From Trichobilharzia szidati (taxonomy: Eukaryota > Platyhelminthes > Trematoda > Strigeidida > Schistosomatidae): 64,000 nucleotides of DNA. A program made the translations under genes and the position numbers. The notes beneath the pieces are model-generated. The model did no database searches, was not told where the DNA came from, and saw nothing but the letters and a program-made list of their open reading frames with translations. The stretch spans positions 25,554,804 to 25,618,803 of the forward strand of contig OX235277.1 in NCBI GenBank assembly GCA_944472155.2, in the 5' to 3' direction. Positions 55,215 through 64,000 of the stretch are shown here, piece by piece (the stretch's first letter is position 1; the number at the start of each line of letters is the position of its first letter).

Positions 55215-57185
55215 CTGGGATGGAGGTATACTCCAACAAGGAATCTCAGATTGCACGAAATACGCATCCTGCATTCTACTGTCAGTCCCTATATCACATT
55301 AAATAATGGCACTTTAGTCATTTCTTATTCCCATCACATAGATGAAACCGAATACCACTGACTTGAATTCCATGAGGAATATTAAACAATCAATACTGAT
55401 TGTGATTTTCAAATCCCTATAGACCACAGTAACAATTTAAATGTGTCATATAATGATTAGTAGATGACCTTATGAATTTGTAATAAGGCAGTTAGAAAGA
55501 CGAATTCAGTTTTCGAGGGGGTGGATAGTGGTGATGGTGATGATGTTTGGAGTGTAGGAGTCAAGGGTGGTGTGACAGTGTGTCAGTTTGTATTGATCAG
55601 TTAAATAACAGTCAAAATGAACAAGGTAATATGAGTTAAGTGTATATGTTTTGAAGAGACAATTCTCGCTTTCATGACGCGTTTCTGTCTCTATTTTCTG
55701 AATGTATAATGATCTGATCTTTTTGAATTACTGATAAGTTCACCTCTAATTTTATCCTTAAAAGGCATTTAGGGGTTTCAAGACGAAATTCAACAAGTGA
55801 CAGTTGTAAAACACAAAATAACTGAGCAAAAAATATCCTTTTCGATAATTTTGTCTTCTGGCTCTACAATTATTTATGCATGTTTATATACATAGAATAT
55901 TCTAGAATAGTAGTCAATAAAAATATTAGTGTACTTTTTTAGATAATATCGATTTGTAAAGTTAGATCAATGGGATTACAGTTCATTAAAGATGCTTAAA
56001 TTATAATAATAATAGTAAAGATATAGTAGCGAATAGAATATCAACTAAAATGAGAAAAAATCCACAAAAATTGAGGATCATTCAAACCTAGATGGCCAAG
56101 GTAAGGACAATGTCTGAAATAGCTTCTTTTGGATGCACAAATTATCCTTCTTAATATGGATCGCAACGGCCAGCCTCAGCAATATTTAGTAGTCGAACTC
56201 TTACGGCGAAATTGAGATTTGTTGGTATGCGGTAAATGACTTTGAAAGCTGCCTGGTTAACATCAATTTTGTGTTCTGTATCCACAAGATGAGATAGAAT
56301 AGCGCTATATGAATAGATTTAGTTTGTCCTTTACTTAACCACCTCGCAGGGTGATGTTCGGAAATCCGAGGGGAAACATGCCTAATTGTACAGCCTTTGT
56401 AACTGGCTCACTCCATAGGGGTACTTAAATCGGTAGATACACATGACATTTGTCCGAATTTCCACAGGTCTCATGGTCAAGATATCAATCCCTACCTAAG
56501 TGATGGCTACTGGTTGGATGTTGTGAAACTGTCTATACTGAGAATTTGTGGCCAGTGGAGTCTCCCGTGTCAAGGTAAAGTGGAAGGTCATTGAATGTTA
56601 AGGGTACGGCTATATCATGGATTGACAAAGTTAGAATCTTCAGGTTATTGAATCCTGACCCAATCAACTGAATGGTCCACCATCTTGATCTCGTAACCTG
56701 AAGATCCTGGGGGTTGTTAGTGTGCACTTACAAAGAGTCCCGAACTATGACGAAACTACTGTATGGTAGTCTCTGGTTTTCCGTGACCTGTAATTGATGT
56801 TGTTTCATGATAAAATCTAACACCTGAAGTTCTGTATTTTGCTACAAATGATTTGATGAATGCAGAGAGTTCGATATACTTTTGTGAAGTTTCTAAGCAG
56901 AGATCGAATGATTGACGAATGATATGTGTGTCAGTGGTCGAGTGATATAATGCTCAATAATCATGCACTGGAGATCCAGATTAGATTTTCAGGGAACGCA
57001 TCCCTTAATTACCTCACCCAGTTTATTAATCGATAGTATGCTGAGAGAAAGGATTGAAGGCTAAGCAGTCGGCTAGTAACCCTACCCTGTGAAACTAACA
57101 ACATGGTCGCTATGGAAACTTCACAGAGTAATGCTTGAGCCAATATGTCCCACACTCAGAAAATTTTGTGGTAGCACTTACACTG
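55215..57185 (-). repeat. 1.95-kb composite repeat, inverted copy of 33860-35830
   Basis: Contains, from right to left on the minus strand, the SINE-A relic (56935-57170, itself plus), SINE-B relic (56490-56830, plus), PLE-D GIY-YIG tail (56450-56080, minus) and PLE-D terminal repeat (55980-55730, minus), then sequence to 55215. Each module matches the 34-kb copy in mirrored order. Confidence 0.75.
56080..56460 (-). pseudogene. PLE-D GIY-YIG tail, copy in right arm
   Basis: The minus-strand reading matches 34555-34975, with words like HKIDVNQAAFKVIYRIPTNL-type and VRVRLLNIAEAGRCDPY-type blocks, broken by small shifts. Confidence 0.6.
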
Positions 57186-57229
57186 AGGGTAGAGAAGGAA
57201 CAGCACACCTTCGATCTTCTGTCCCTTTT

Positions 57230-57800
57230 TCCTGAATATATGTACGCTGATCTTGATTTTTAAATTACTGATAAGTTTATCTTAAAATTTATCCCTAAAG
57301 GCATTATGAGTTTTATGACGAAATCTGACCGAAATTTCCGCAAACCCAATGAACAAAATATAGATCTACGGCTGATTGAAATGGCTATCTGATGGACGTT
57401 CGTGAAGCCACCTGTAATGAGAATTTGTGGCCAGTGGACTCCACCATGTCAAGATGAGGTGGGTGCTCATTGAAGGCGACAGTTAAGGGCAGTGCTCTTT
57501 CACGCATTGACAAAGTTAGAATCCACAGGTCAGTGAATCCCAGCCCAAGTTTTTGAATGGTCTAACAGCTTGGTTTCGTAATCTGAAGATCCTGGATTCT
57601 ATCCTGTGGTGGTGCGGCATTAAGTGTTCCCTCCTAAATAGTCCCATACACTAGAATGAATCAGCTGTGCAGTGCTCTCTGGTTTTCAATGACCTGTAAT
57701 TGGTGTTACTTCGTGATGAAATCTAACAACTTAAGTTTCATATTTTGCTGTGAAGTTTTCGATATCCTTATCTGAATAAAGTATAATTATATGTATAAAA
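57230..57800. repeat. tandem partial copy of the composite repeat
   Basis: 57245-57340 parallels the terminal-repeat end at 55700-55800 and 57420-57740 parallels 56490-56890 (SINE-B relic), directly to the right of the 55215-57185 copy. Confidence 0.55.
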
Positions 57801-57809
57801 AATGACAAA

Positions 57810-58820
57810 AAAAAGATAGAACACAGTTATCCGTAGAAGAAATAATAAAAGGGGTGGAATTTTGTCTGACAACAACATATTTCACATTTGAAGGGAAAAT
57901 ATACCAACAAAATGAAGGAGTAGTCATGGGATCGCCTATCTCACCAATAATAGCTGACATATTTATGGATTATTGGGAAGAGAATTCCCTTAAACCATCC
58001 AGGTCATCACTAAAATGTTGGTGGAGATATGTAGACGACACACTAGTAACAGTGAATAAAAACGGTATTGAGAAACTCTTCTCACACATAAACAGCCATG
58101 TCGACTCAATAAAATTCACTATGGAAGTAGAGAATGAAATTGGGGAACTGCATATGCTACCTAGACTGCAAAATACAAAGAATAACAGATGGTAGCATTA
58201 AAACGACGCTATATAGGAAAACCACACTTTCTGGAAGATTTCTTGATTATCACTCAGCTCATCCACTGACGGTGAAACGAGGATTAATACAAGGCCTTGC
58301 AGATAGAATACGTAGACTTACAACAACGCCAGAGGACCAGTGTAAAGAAATAAACGTCCTATTCAAAATGCTACTCGAAAATAACTACCCAAAAGAATTT
58401 ATAAAAGATAATATAAAAAGAGGGTAAAACCGGAGAATAACAAGATGGAAGAATGCAAAAAAGCAGTCACAATACCATATAAAAATGGTACATCAGAGGC
58501 AATTTAAAGAAACCTCAAAAATATCAGCATTCACACAACTTTCAAACCGACAAATCTAATCAAAAATAAAATAAATCAACTGAAAGATCCCATAAAAATG
58601 ATGGATAAAAACAACTTGATTTACAAAATATCTTGTGCTGACTGTCCGACTAAATATGTGGGGCAAACGTCCAGATCACCCAGAATAAGAGTGAATGAAC
58701 ATAAACGCCTGACCAAAGTTCAACCAACAGGAACACAAGCTTACAAGTATCTTGAAAAAAATTCATTGATAGCTGCACAATATCGATTGGGACAATGTGT
58801 GTATTCTAAAAACTAACATG
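57810..58820 (+). pseudogene. PLE-G: second PLE lineage, RT and GIY-YIG remnant
   Basis: First frame: GKIYQQNEGVVMGSPISPII (motif B) and WWRYVDDTLVTVNKNGIEKL (YVDD motif C), then a shift near 58150. Second frame: CYLDCKIQRITDGSIKTTLY, RKTTLSGRFLDYHSAHPLTV and VLFKMLLENNYPKEFIKDNI. Third: ISCADCPTKYVGQTSRSPRI, RVNEHKR, an intact GIY-YIG start (CP..YVGQT, R, EH). It differs strongly from PLE-A in sequence, so it is a separate lineage. RT motifs before motif B are missing. Confidence 0.8.
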
Positions 58821-59235
58821 AAGAAATGGAAAGAAAGACTTATAACAGAATCGATATTCATTAAAGTCACACCGGATACATGTAACAAGGGTGACTCAGT
58901 ACAACTATCAACAAGTTGGAATTTAATTCTGAATACAAACACATGAATGAACGAGGAATATAACTCAAATACAAAAAAAAAAACATGAATGAGCAAAAAT
59001 CATGAACTATATATATGAATACAAATCATAAATGTGTGAACAAAACAACTCCAACAGTGGTGTGAACACACGGGCAGTAATTTTGCTCGAAATATTACCA
59101 ATAACAAAACTTATCATTGTGTGTAAACTATTGAAATATAATTATACTTTATTTGATCTAATTCACAATGCTCAAACTTTTTACTGATATTAATCCTTAT
59201 CTGAAGTTTGTAAACAAAGACTGATTCAGTGATGA
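58821..59235. other. unassigned AT-rich stretch, possibly PLE-G 3' region
   Basis: No gene; an A run at about 58973-58984. Confidence 0.3.
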
Positions 59236-59239
59236 ATGA

Positions 59240-59475
59240 TGTATTCGTCAGTGGTTCACTGGTATAATGCCAAACAACCATGCACTGGAGGTTCAGATTT
59301 GATTCCCCGAGAACTCGTTCATGAAAACTTCACCCAGTTTACTCGTAAGCCAGGAGAAAATTTGAAGGTTGGCCATTAGGCTAGTAGCCACACCCTATAA
59401 AATACAGGAACGCAGTCTCTAACAAAACTTCACGGAGTTAAGCTTGAGCCAATATGTTCCACACTCAGAACGTAA
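59240..59475 (+). mobile_element. SINE-A copy, diverged
   Basis: Plus strand: damaged head 59250-59315, body 'aacttcacccagtttactcg', end 'agccaatatgttccacac'. Resembles the 56.9 and 33.9 kb relics more than the 25.4 and 61.2 kb copies, so it may be an older subfamily. Confidence 0.5.
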
Positions 59476-59709
59476 AAGAATGACTTTTTTTAGTCAACTT
59501 TAGAAAAAACTGAGGTAGCGTTTAAATCGAGAAAAGAGAAAGAAGGGTACGCCTTCGATTTCCTGAACATGTACCAAGCAGACAATGTCTCAAGAGAAAA
59601 CAACGCTTACAATAGTCTCATTGTCAGACATCCCATCATTGCAGACCATGAGGTGGACATCATGAAATCATTTAAAATTAACAGTTGACAAAATTGTTCA
59701 ATTAATAAT

Positions 59710-60103
59710 ATTATTATATTATTATTGTTCCCTTGGGTTCCTAGTGGAACATAGGGCTTCAACTGCACGTCTCCACTTGCTTCTGTCTTCTGCTGTACTT
59801 TTCACCTGCATCCATGTTAGTCCATACTGTTTCAACTCCTCTTCACACGATCTCCTCCATGTCACCCTTGGACGTCCCACTCGTCGCTTCCCTTTCGGAT
59901 TCCACTCGAGCACTGGCGTGACGTGCGATGTCACCCAGCGGCCTCCTCAGCGAGTGTCCAATCCATCTCCATTTTCTCCTGCATATTTGTTGGGCAATTG
60001 GTTCTTGTTTTGTTTGTACCCATAGTTTCTTGTTGGTGATTCTTTCCGGCCATCTGATGTTGAGTATAGAACGAAGACAGCTGTTGATAAAGGTCTGCAA
60101 CCT
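59710..60103 (-). pseudogene. RTE-2 LINE, short 3' copy with target-site duplication
   Basis: Minus strand: FVNRLQTFINSCLRSILNIR, WPERITNKKLWVQTKQEPIA, QQICRRKWRWIGHSLRRPLG, then the C-terminal words (RRSCEEELKQYGLTWMQVKS, EDRSKWRRAVEALC) after a shift, and the 3' end shared with SINE-A. Flanked by a 26-bp direct repeat with one mismatch (59684-59709 and 60104-60129), which is a target-site duplication. It inserted at the end of the neighbouring CR1 copy. Confidence 0.85.
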
Positions 60104-60117
60104 GTTGACAAAATAGT

Positions 60118-60895
60118 TCAATTAATAATAAAAACAGTCCTAACGGTACAGCAAGGAATTTTCAGCATCCAGTACAATATTGCATCTAATTTACTCAAAA
60201 CGACAAAAAAATAATAAACATTACATAATAATAATAATAAAACGTTGTTATAGCAGCTATGTAGCAAATTACAGTATGCGATAAAGAGAAAAATATGCAT
60301 AAAGTATATAAAATTGTAGTAATAATAGTAATAACAACTAAAAAATAGCTAAGTTATATATAATTAAACGATAGAAAGGGTGACACCATAAAATTACAGA
60401 AAGATGAACGAACGATGAATGGGTCGATTCACTTTGCTAACTACATAGTAACTTCTTATATGTTTCACGTCTAACAGTGATTGTCTCCATCACATAAAAT
60501 ACGGGCTAAATACGGTATTGTAGAATTTTTGTACTTAGTGGTGGTGCGAGCACATAACTCCTTATATTGACTTCTCGTCCTACCTGATGAGATGCAAGAG
60601 GATAGTTGTGGATAAAAGGGGGTTGCAGGGGGTCTGACAATACGGCCTTTGCCCTTTTTGTACAGGATTTTATATGTCTCTCGACTATAATGTTGGCGAG
60701 CTCACACAGAGGCATACCACAAGCCCTACTCACAGCATTTAATGCCCTTCGTACTATGATATAGTCTTTTTTGAGAAGCCCAGGAAAGATCAATGGAGAG
60801 CAATAGAGTTCAATAGGTAAAATACAGGAGTTTACAAACAGCAGAAATAAAGGTTGGTTGATTCTTCTCAAGTGTCCCGAAGCAGTCATCATTAA
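60118..60895 (-). pseudogene. CR1-like LINE, RT C-terminal part and 3' end
   Basis: Minus strand: INQPLFLLFVNSCILPIELY, CSPLIFPGLLKKDYIIVRRA, LNAVSRACGMPLCELANIIV and ERHIKSCTKRAKAVL match the C-terminal block of the 1.4-2.1 kb frame. The 3' untranslated part runs to an AAT run near 60118-60130. RT motifs are missing. Confidence 0.75.
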
Positions 60896-61216
60896 AGATC
60901 GGAGATCCGATTTGTGCGTTCAAAAAGCAGTTAGCATCAGTCTTTCCTTAGCCTGGTTGGATGTCTTTACTTTCCCTCTCTCTCCCTTTTATTCGGTCTT
61001 AGCCACTCCCGATTTTGATATCATGTAACTTTGCTTGTCTCTTGTTTCCGTGATTTGATTTGAACCCGCCAACCATAGTTTTACTCATCATGCTCATTCA
61101 TCTCTTTTATTTATTGCGAAGTTCTTTTCACATTGTATCAAAGCTTCCGTTTTTTTCATATAAACTTGAATTTTAAGGGTATAGGCCCTATAAATGTAAT
61201 TTCTGCTCACTGTTTA

Positions 61217-61473
61217 TCAAGTTTGTCGGTGGCACAGCGGTAGAGTGCTTGCCGACCACGCAGAGTTTTCGCGGTTCGATTCTCAGCCACAGATGCACTC
61301 CTTCACCTCGCTAAGCCTGTAATAAGACTGATTAAGACGGAAGGTTGGGCACGAGGCTAGCAACTCCATCCCGTAAAAATAAACCCCACTACTACTGAAA
61401 TTTCATACCTCTAGCTTGAAGCCCTATGCTCCACTGGGAACGTAAAGGAATAGAAAAAGTCTGTCAAGTTTGT
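61217..61473 (+). mobile_element. SINE-A, full copy with target-site duplication
   Basis: TCAAGTTTGT flanks both sides (61217-61226 and 61464-61473). Head: GTCGGTGGCACAGCGGTAGA (box A) and GGTTCGATTCTC (box B). Body 'cttcacctcgctaagcctg', end 'gaagccctatgctccactgg' then 'gaacgtaaaggaat'. One of the least damaged copies. Confidence 0.85.
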
Positions 61474-61764
61474 AGTCTCCTGTCAACTGACATTATGCAT
61501 GTTACATTTGCAAGTATGCTAAAATTGTTCTATACATGAACTTAATGATTTCTTTAGATTGCGTGCAGCTGATGAGAGACCAATAGAATAGGTGACGACA
61601 CTTTTTTATCCAGCAGAAAGTGTTAGTCTTGCTCTATTCAAATGAAAAAATTTCATCATCTTTACATAAATCAATATATTCGATTGCCAGTCGAAAATGG
61701 AGTGATTTTGCCTCAGTGATGCCTAACTTTATACCTATTCATGTTTATTATTGATAAGGAGTTT

Positions 61765-61970
61765 AACGCCATGAGCTGGTGGTTCAGGTGTTCGATTCCT
61801 GGCCGGCGTATACCACAGCCTCCCATTTTTTGTCCGTAAACCTGGTGAAGAGGGTAGGTTGGGTATGAGACTAGCAGTCGAACCCCATAAAAATAAAACC
61901 ATGGCTGCTGAAACTTCGAAGCTCTAGGTTGGAACCCCATGTTCCGTTGGGAACGCAAAGGAATAAAACG
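61765..61970 (+). mobile_element. SINE-A copy, 5'-truncated
   Basis: Starts at box B (GTTCGATTCC near 61791), then body and RTE-like end 'ccatgttccgttgggaacg'. Confidence 0.6.
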
Positions 61971-62284
61971 AAATGAAGTTTAAAACAATTAGTTCCCTTT
62001 ATGAATTTAGATAAAGCAGTAAGAAGACGTAATTTGTCTAAATCGTGTGATGTATTTGCGCAACACATTTCGAACAATCCGATCACACACGGACTTGTCA
62101 TAGGAATATATATGAAATTAATAAATAATAATAATAAAGAGTTAAGAGGTGAGAAAATAGACTTATGTCAAGTTAAAAAGACATATATTGAAGGTCAAAA
62201 TAACAATGAAGATCACTAGACCATATAACAGAGGTAATAGTACATCTGCTATGGTATCAAGACAAAATTTACCAAAGAAGGTTT

Positions 62285-62800
62285 AATGTGATGACGAATT
62301 GTTGCTTTGAACGCATAAAGGTGGCTTAAACTTTCTAATTGCTAGCTAAGGCTTCCACAAACTTTAGGATACGTCCCAAACACGTTTTATAGATAAAGAT
62401 CTGCTAACGTCAATATTATGTCCTGTCTCTATGATATGTTTCGCAATAGAAGAGCTAGGTCTCCTGTTCTCACCGTTAATAGGTTCTGAAGATTCCATTT
62501 GTTTCTGGAGCCATTTAGGAATACGCTCTGAAACTAGCCCTTACTTGCAGAGATCGATGAGTCCTCCCTATGTATGTATGTGTGTCCACACGTACATTCA
62601 AATTGGTAATGAAGTTTAACGCCACTTGTGATATGTGAATATTTTGTGGTATTTTCACGAAATTAATTAACGCTAACATTACTAGAGTCTGGCTGTTAAA
62701 GACTGGGGAGTACACAGGGAAATCAGTGAGATAAAGTCTATTATTCCTCAGCAATATATGGGACATGACAATCTGAGTTGACAGATGTCTGATAACTCTT
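62285..62800 (-). pseudogene. PLE GIY-YIG tail (PLE-I)
   Basis: Minus-strand words YIGRTHRSLQVRASFRAYS, then after a shift WLQKQMESSEPINGENRRPS and SSIAKHIIETGHNIDVSRSL, then IKRVWDVS with a stop and FKPPLCVQSNNS. It is a GIY-YIG domain with YIGRT present. RT is missing. Confidence 0.6.
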
Positions 62801-62804
62801 TTTT

Positions 62805-62935
62805 ATACTCAGGATGGCTGGTATTCAGCATCTGATGGCATGAGGTTTAAGAGTTCATCGGCCGGGAATCGAACCCAAAACCACGTGCGTGACTGGTAGG
62901 GAATCAACCCCTGAACCACTGATGCATATTGTTGT
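62805..62935 (-). mobile_element. SINE-A head fragment
   Basis: Minus strand: head with box B (rc GGTTCGATTCCC at 62865-62876) and part of box A near 62910-62925. Confidence 0.55.
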
Positions 62936-63079
62936 ACACTCAGAGAAGATAAACGATTCAAACGGCTACGTAAAGCGTCTTGTGTGAAAAAACTGTACAG
63001 AACGATTCTTTTGACCTAGCATATGTTATTGCAATGCGGTCACTTTGTAAAAGTAGAAGACGAAAGCCTTGATAGGGAA

Positions 63080-63430
63080 TATTTATTTGTAATTACTTTT
63101 TCAATAGACTTCGTATTCGTCTACTGCACATAGCTGAGGTGATAGGCATTGGAACTATTAAGCCCCTAAAATATGCATTCAAAAGAAGTTCGTACAGCCA
63201 TTATCCCTCGCCTCTCCCTTGGTCAATCAAGACATAACTAACTGAGACTTCTCAACCACTCCTCACTTATATTTTTAATCCCTCACTTTCTTATCATCTC
63301 TTAATCTTATCACGTCTTCATTAAGACGTATTTTATTGACTTCCGTCACAGTCTAGCATTACGTAATCAGTTCATTTGTTTTTCATAGCCTTTATCGACT
63401 ACTTCTACCTGAACATTTGTTTGCTTCATT
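63080..63430 (+). pseudogene. PLE-A tail, third copy
   Basis: Begins at RLRIRLLHIAEVIGIGTIKP (end of the nuclease) and follows the PLE-A 3' region to the point matching 5620. The copy stops before the ribozyme. The left end abuts unassigned DNA. Confidence 0.75.
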
Positions 63431-63434
63431 GGTT

Positions 63435-63700
63435 AAAGGATTTCATCATGAGCTGACATAGGATAGAGAACCATTGTAAAACCAGATGAGAGTTCTGGAC
63501 AGCTCTTTCACCAGCCTAGTTTGGGACTCTTCAGCGGTATGCATCCACCACCAAGGGTTCGAACCCATGACCTTCTGGTCACAAGGCCAAGAGGCTAGCT
63601 CGTAAACCATTAAGCCACTGGGACCCTATCCAATGGCCAGCCCATGAATTTTAACTTCTGCCAAATCATGACAGAGTGCGACCAATTTGCAATGTCTTCT
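63435..63700 (-). mobile_element. SINE-B copy (left half of palindromic pair)
   Basis: Minus strand: box B rc at 63558-63568, ribozyme region 63490-63545 with CTGAAGA, loop AAACTA, GAAA and GUC cleavage triplet; stem II is extended by inserted bases and stems I and III have one mismatch each. Confidence 0.7.
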
Positions 63701-63784
63701 TCGATGAGTTGCTGCCTCACCTACAACCTTTTGCACCCTACTGGTCACGGATTCCCCCTAGAACCCCACTGAGATATGCTCACG

Positions 63785-64000
63785 CTATCTCGTCAATCGT
63801 CAGATGTTAGAATTCATAGGCTGTTCATTGAATCGGGTCCCAGTGGCCTAATGGTCTACGAGCTAGCTCGCTGGCATTGTAACCAGAAGGTCTTGCGTTC
63901 GAACCCGGGTGGTGTGTGCGTGCTGTTGAAGAGTCCCAAACTATACTGATGTTTCAGCTGCCCAGTACTCCTATCTGTCTTTCCGATGGTTCTCTAACCG
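63785..64000 (+). mobile_element. SINE-B copy (right half of pair), runs off the window
   Basis: Plus strand: head 63833-63910 with box B GTTCGAACCC, ribozyme relic 63925-63970 (TTGAAGA; GAAA lost), tail to the window end. Confidence 0.7.

Noticed and set aside
60000..60130. RTE-2 and CR1 as one chimeric element
   Set aside because: The 26-bp direct repeats flanking the RTE-2 part show it is a separate later insertion.

Overview
This window looks like AT-rich, repeat-dense, non-coding DNA from a flatworm, most likely a schistosomatid blood fluke. The reasons are the element mix: Penelope-like elements (PLEs) with GIY-YIG endonuclease domains, RTE-clade LINEs resembling schistosome SR2 and SR3/Perere-3, CR1-like LINEs resembling SR1, and short tRNA-headed repeats that carry hammerhead ribozymes, as in the schistosome Sm-alpha family. 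The family names come from recalled knowledge and no database was searched. I see no convincing host protein gene, rRNA gene or functional tRNA gene. Nearly every long reading frame is a retroelement relic.

Layout. 0-3 kb: RTE and CR1 fragments and two SINE pieces. 3.1-5.9 kb: the best PLE copy (PLE-A), with an RT reading frame interrupted only at the GIY-YIG tyrosine, followed by a terminal repeat with a fully paired hammerhead ribozyme. 6-11.4 kb: inverted PLE-B copies, two more PLE tails and a palindromic pair of SINE-B. 13-19 kb: SINE-B, PLE-E inverted duplication, CR1, a deleted RTE and PLE-F. 19.5-25.7 kb: SINE-A, -B and -C copies, an SR3-like LINE and a possible solo LTR. 25.7-31.1 kb: RTE-2, PLE-D, RTE-1 and CR1. 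31.1-36.6 kb: two SINE-B palindromes, one arm of a 1.9-kb inverted repeat, and an RTE-2 piece. 37-43 kb: nested LINEs, RTE-1, PLE-F and RTE-2. 44-49 kb: SINE clusters, PLE-H and RTE-1. 49.46-50.39 kb: a 938-bp ATCT tetranucleotide array. 50.5-57.8 kb: a second PLE-A copy with its own ribozyme, the longest RTE-1 copy, and the second arm of the 1.9-kb inverted repeat. 57.8-64 kb: PLE-G, RTE-2 with a clear target-site duplication, CR1, SINE-A copies, another PLE tail, a PLE-A tail and a final SINE-B pair.

How the parts relate. The PLEs and LINEs supply (or once supplied) reverse transcriptase and endonuclease. The tRNA-headed SINEs have internal RNA polymerase III promoter boxes and no proteins. 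SINE-A shares its 3' end with the RTE-2 LINE, which suggests that RTE machinery mobilises it. Hammerhead ribozymes occur in PLE terminal repeats and in SINE-B and SINE-C. They range from intact (two PLE-A copies) through one-mutation variants to relics.

Most worth a second look: the PLE-A ribozymes, the amber codon shared by two PLE-A copies at the same catalytic residue, the strong bias of SINE pairs to a heads-inward palindromic arrangement, the SINE-A/RTE-2 shared tail, and a frameshifting 4-bp insertion shared by three RTE-1 copies. Family labels PLE-A to -I, RTE-1/-2 and SINE-A/-B/-C are local to this annotation.
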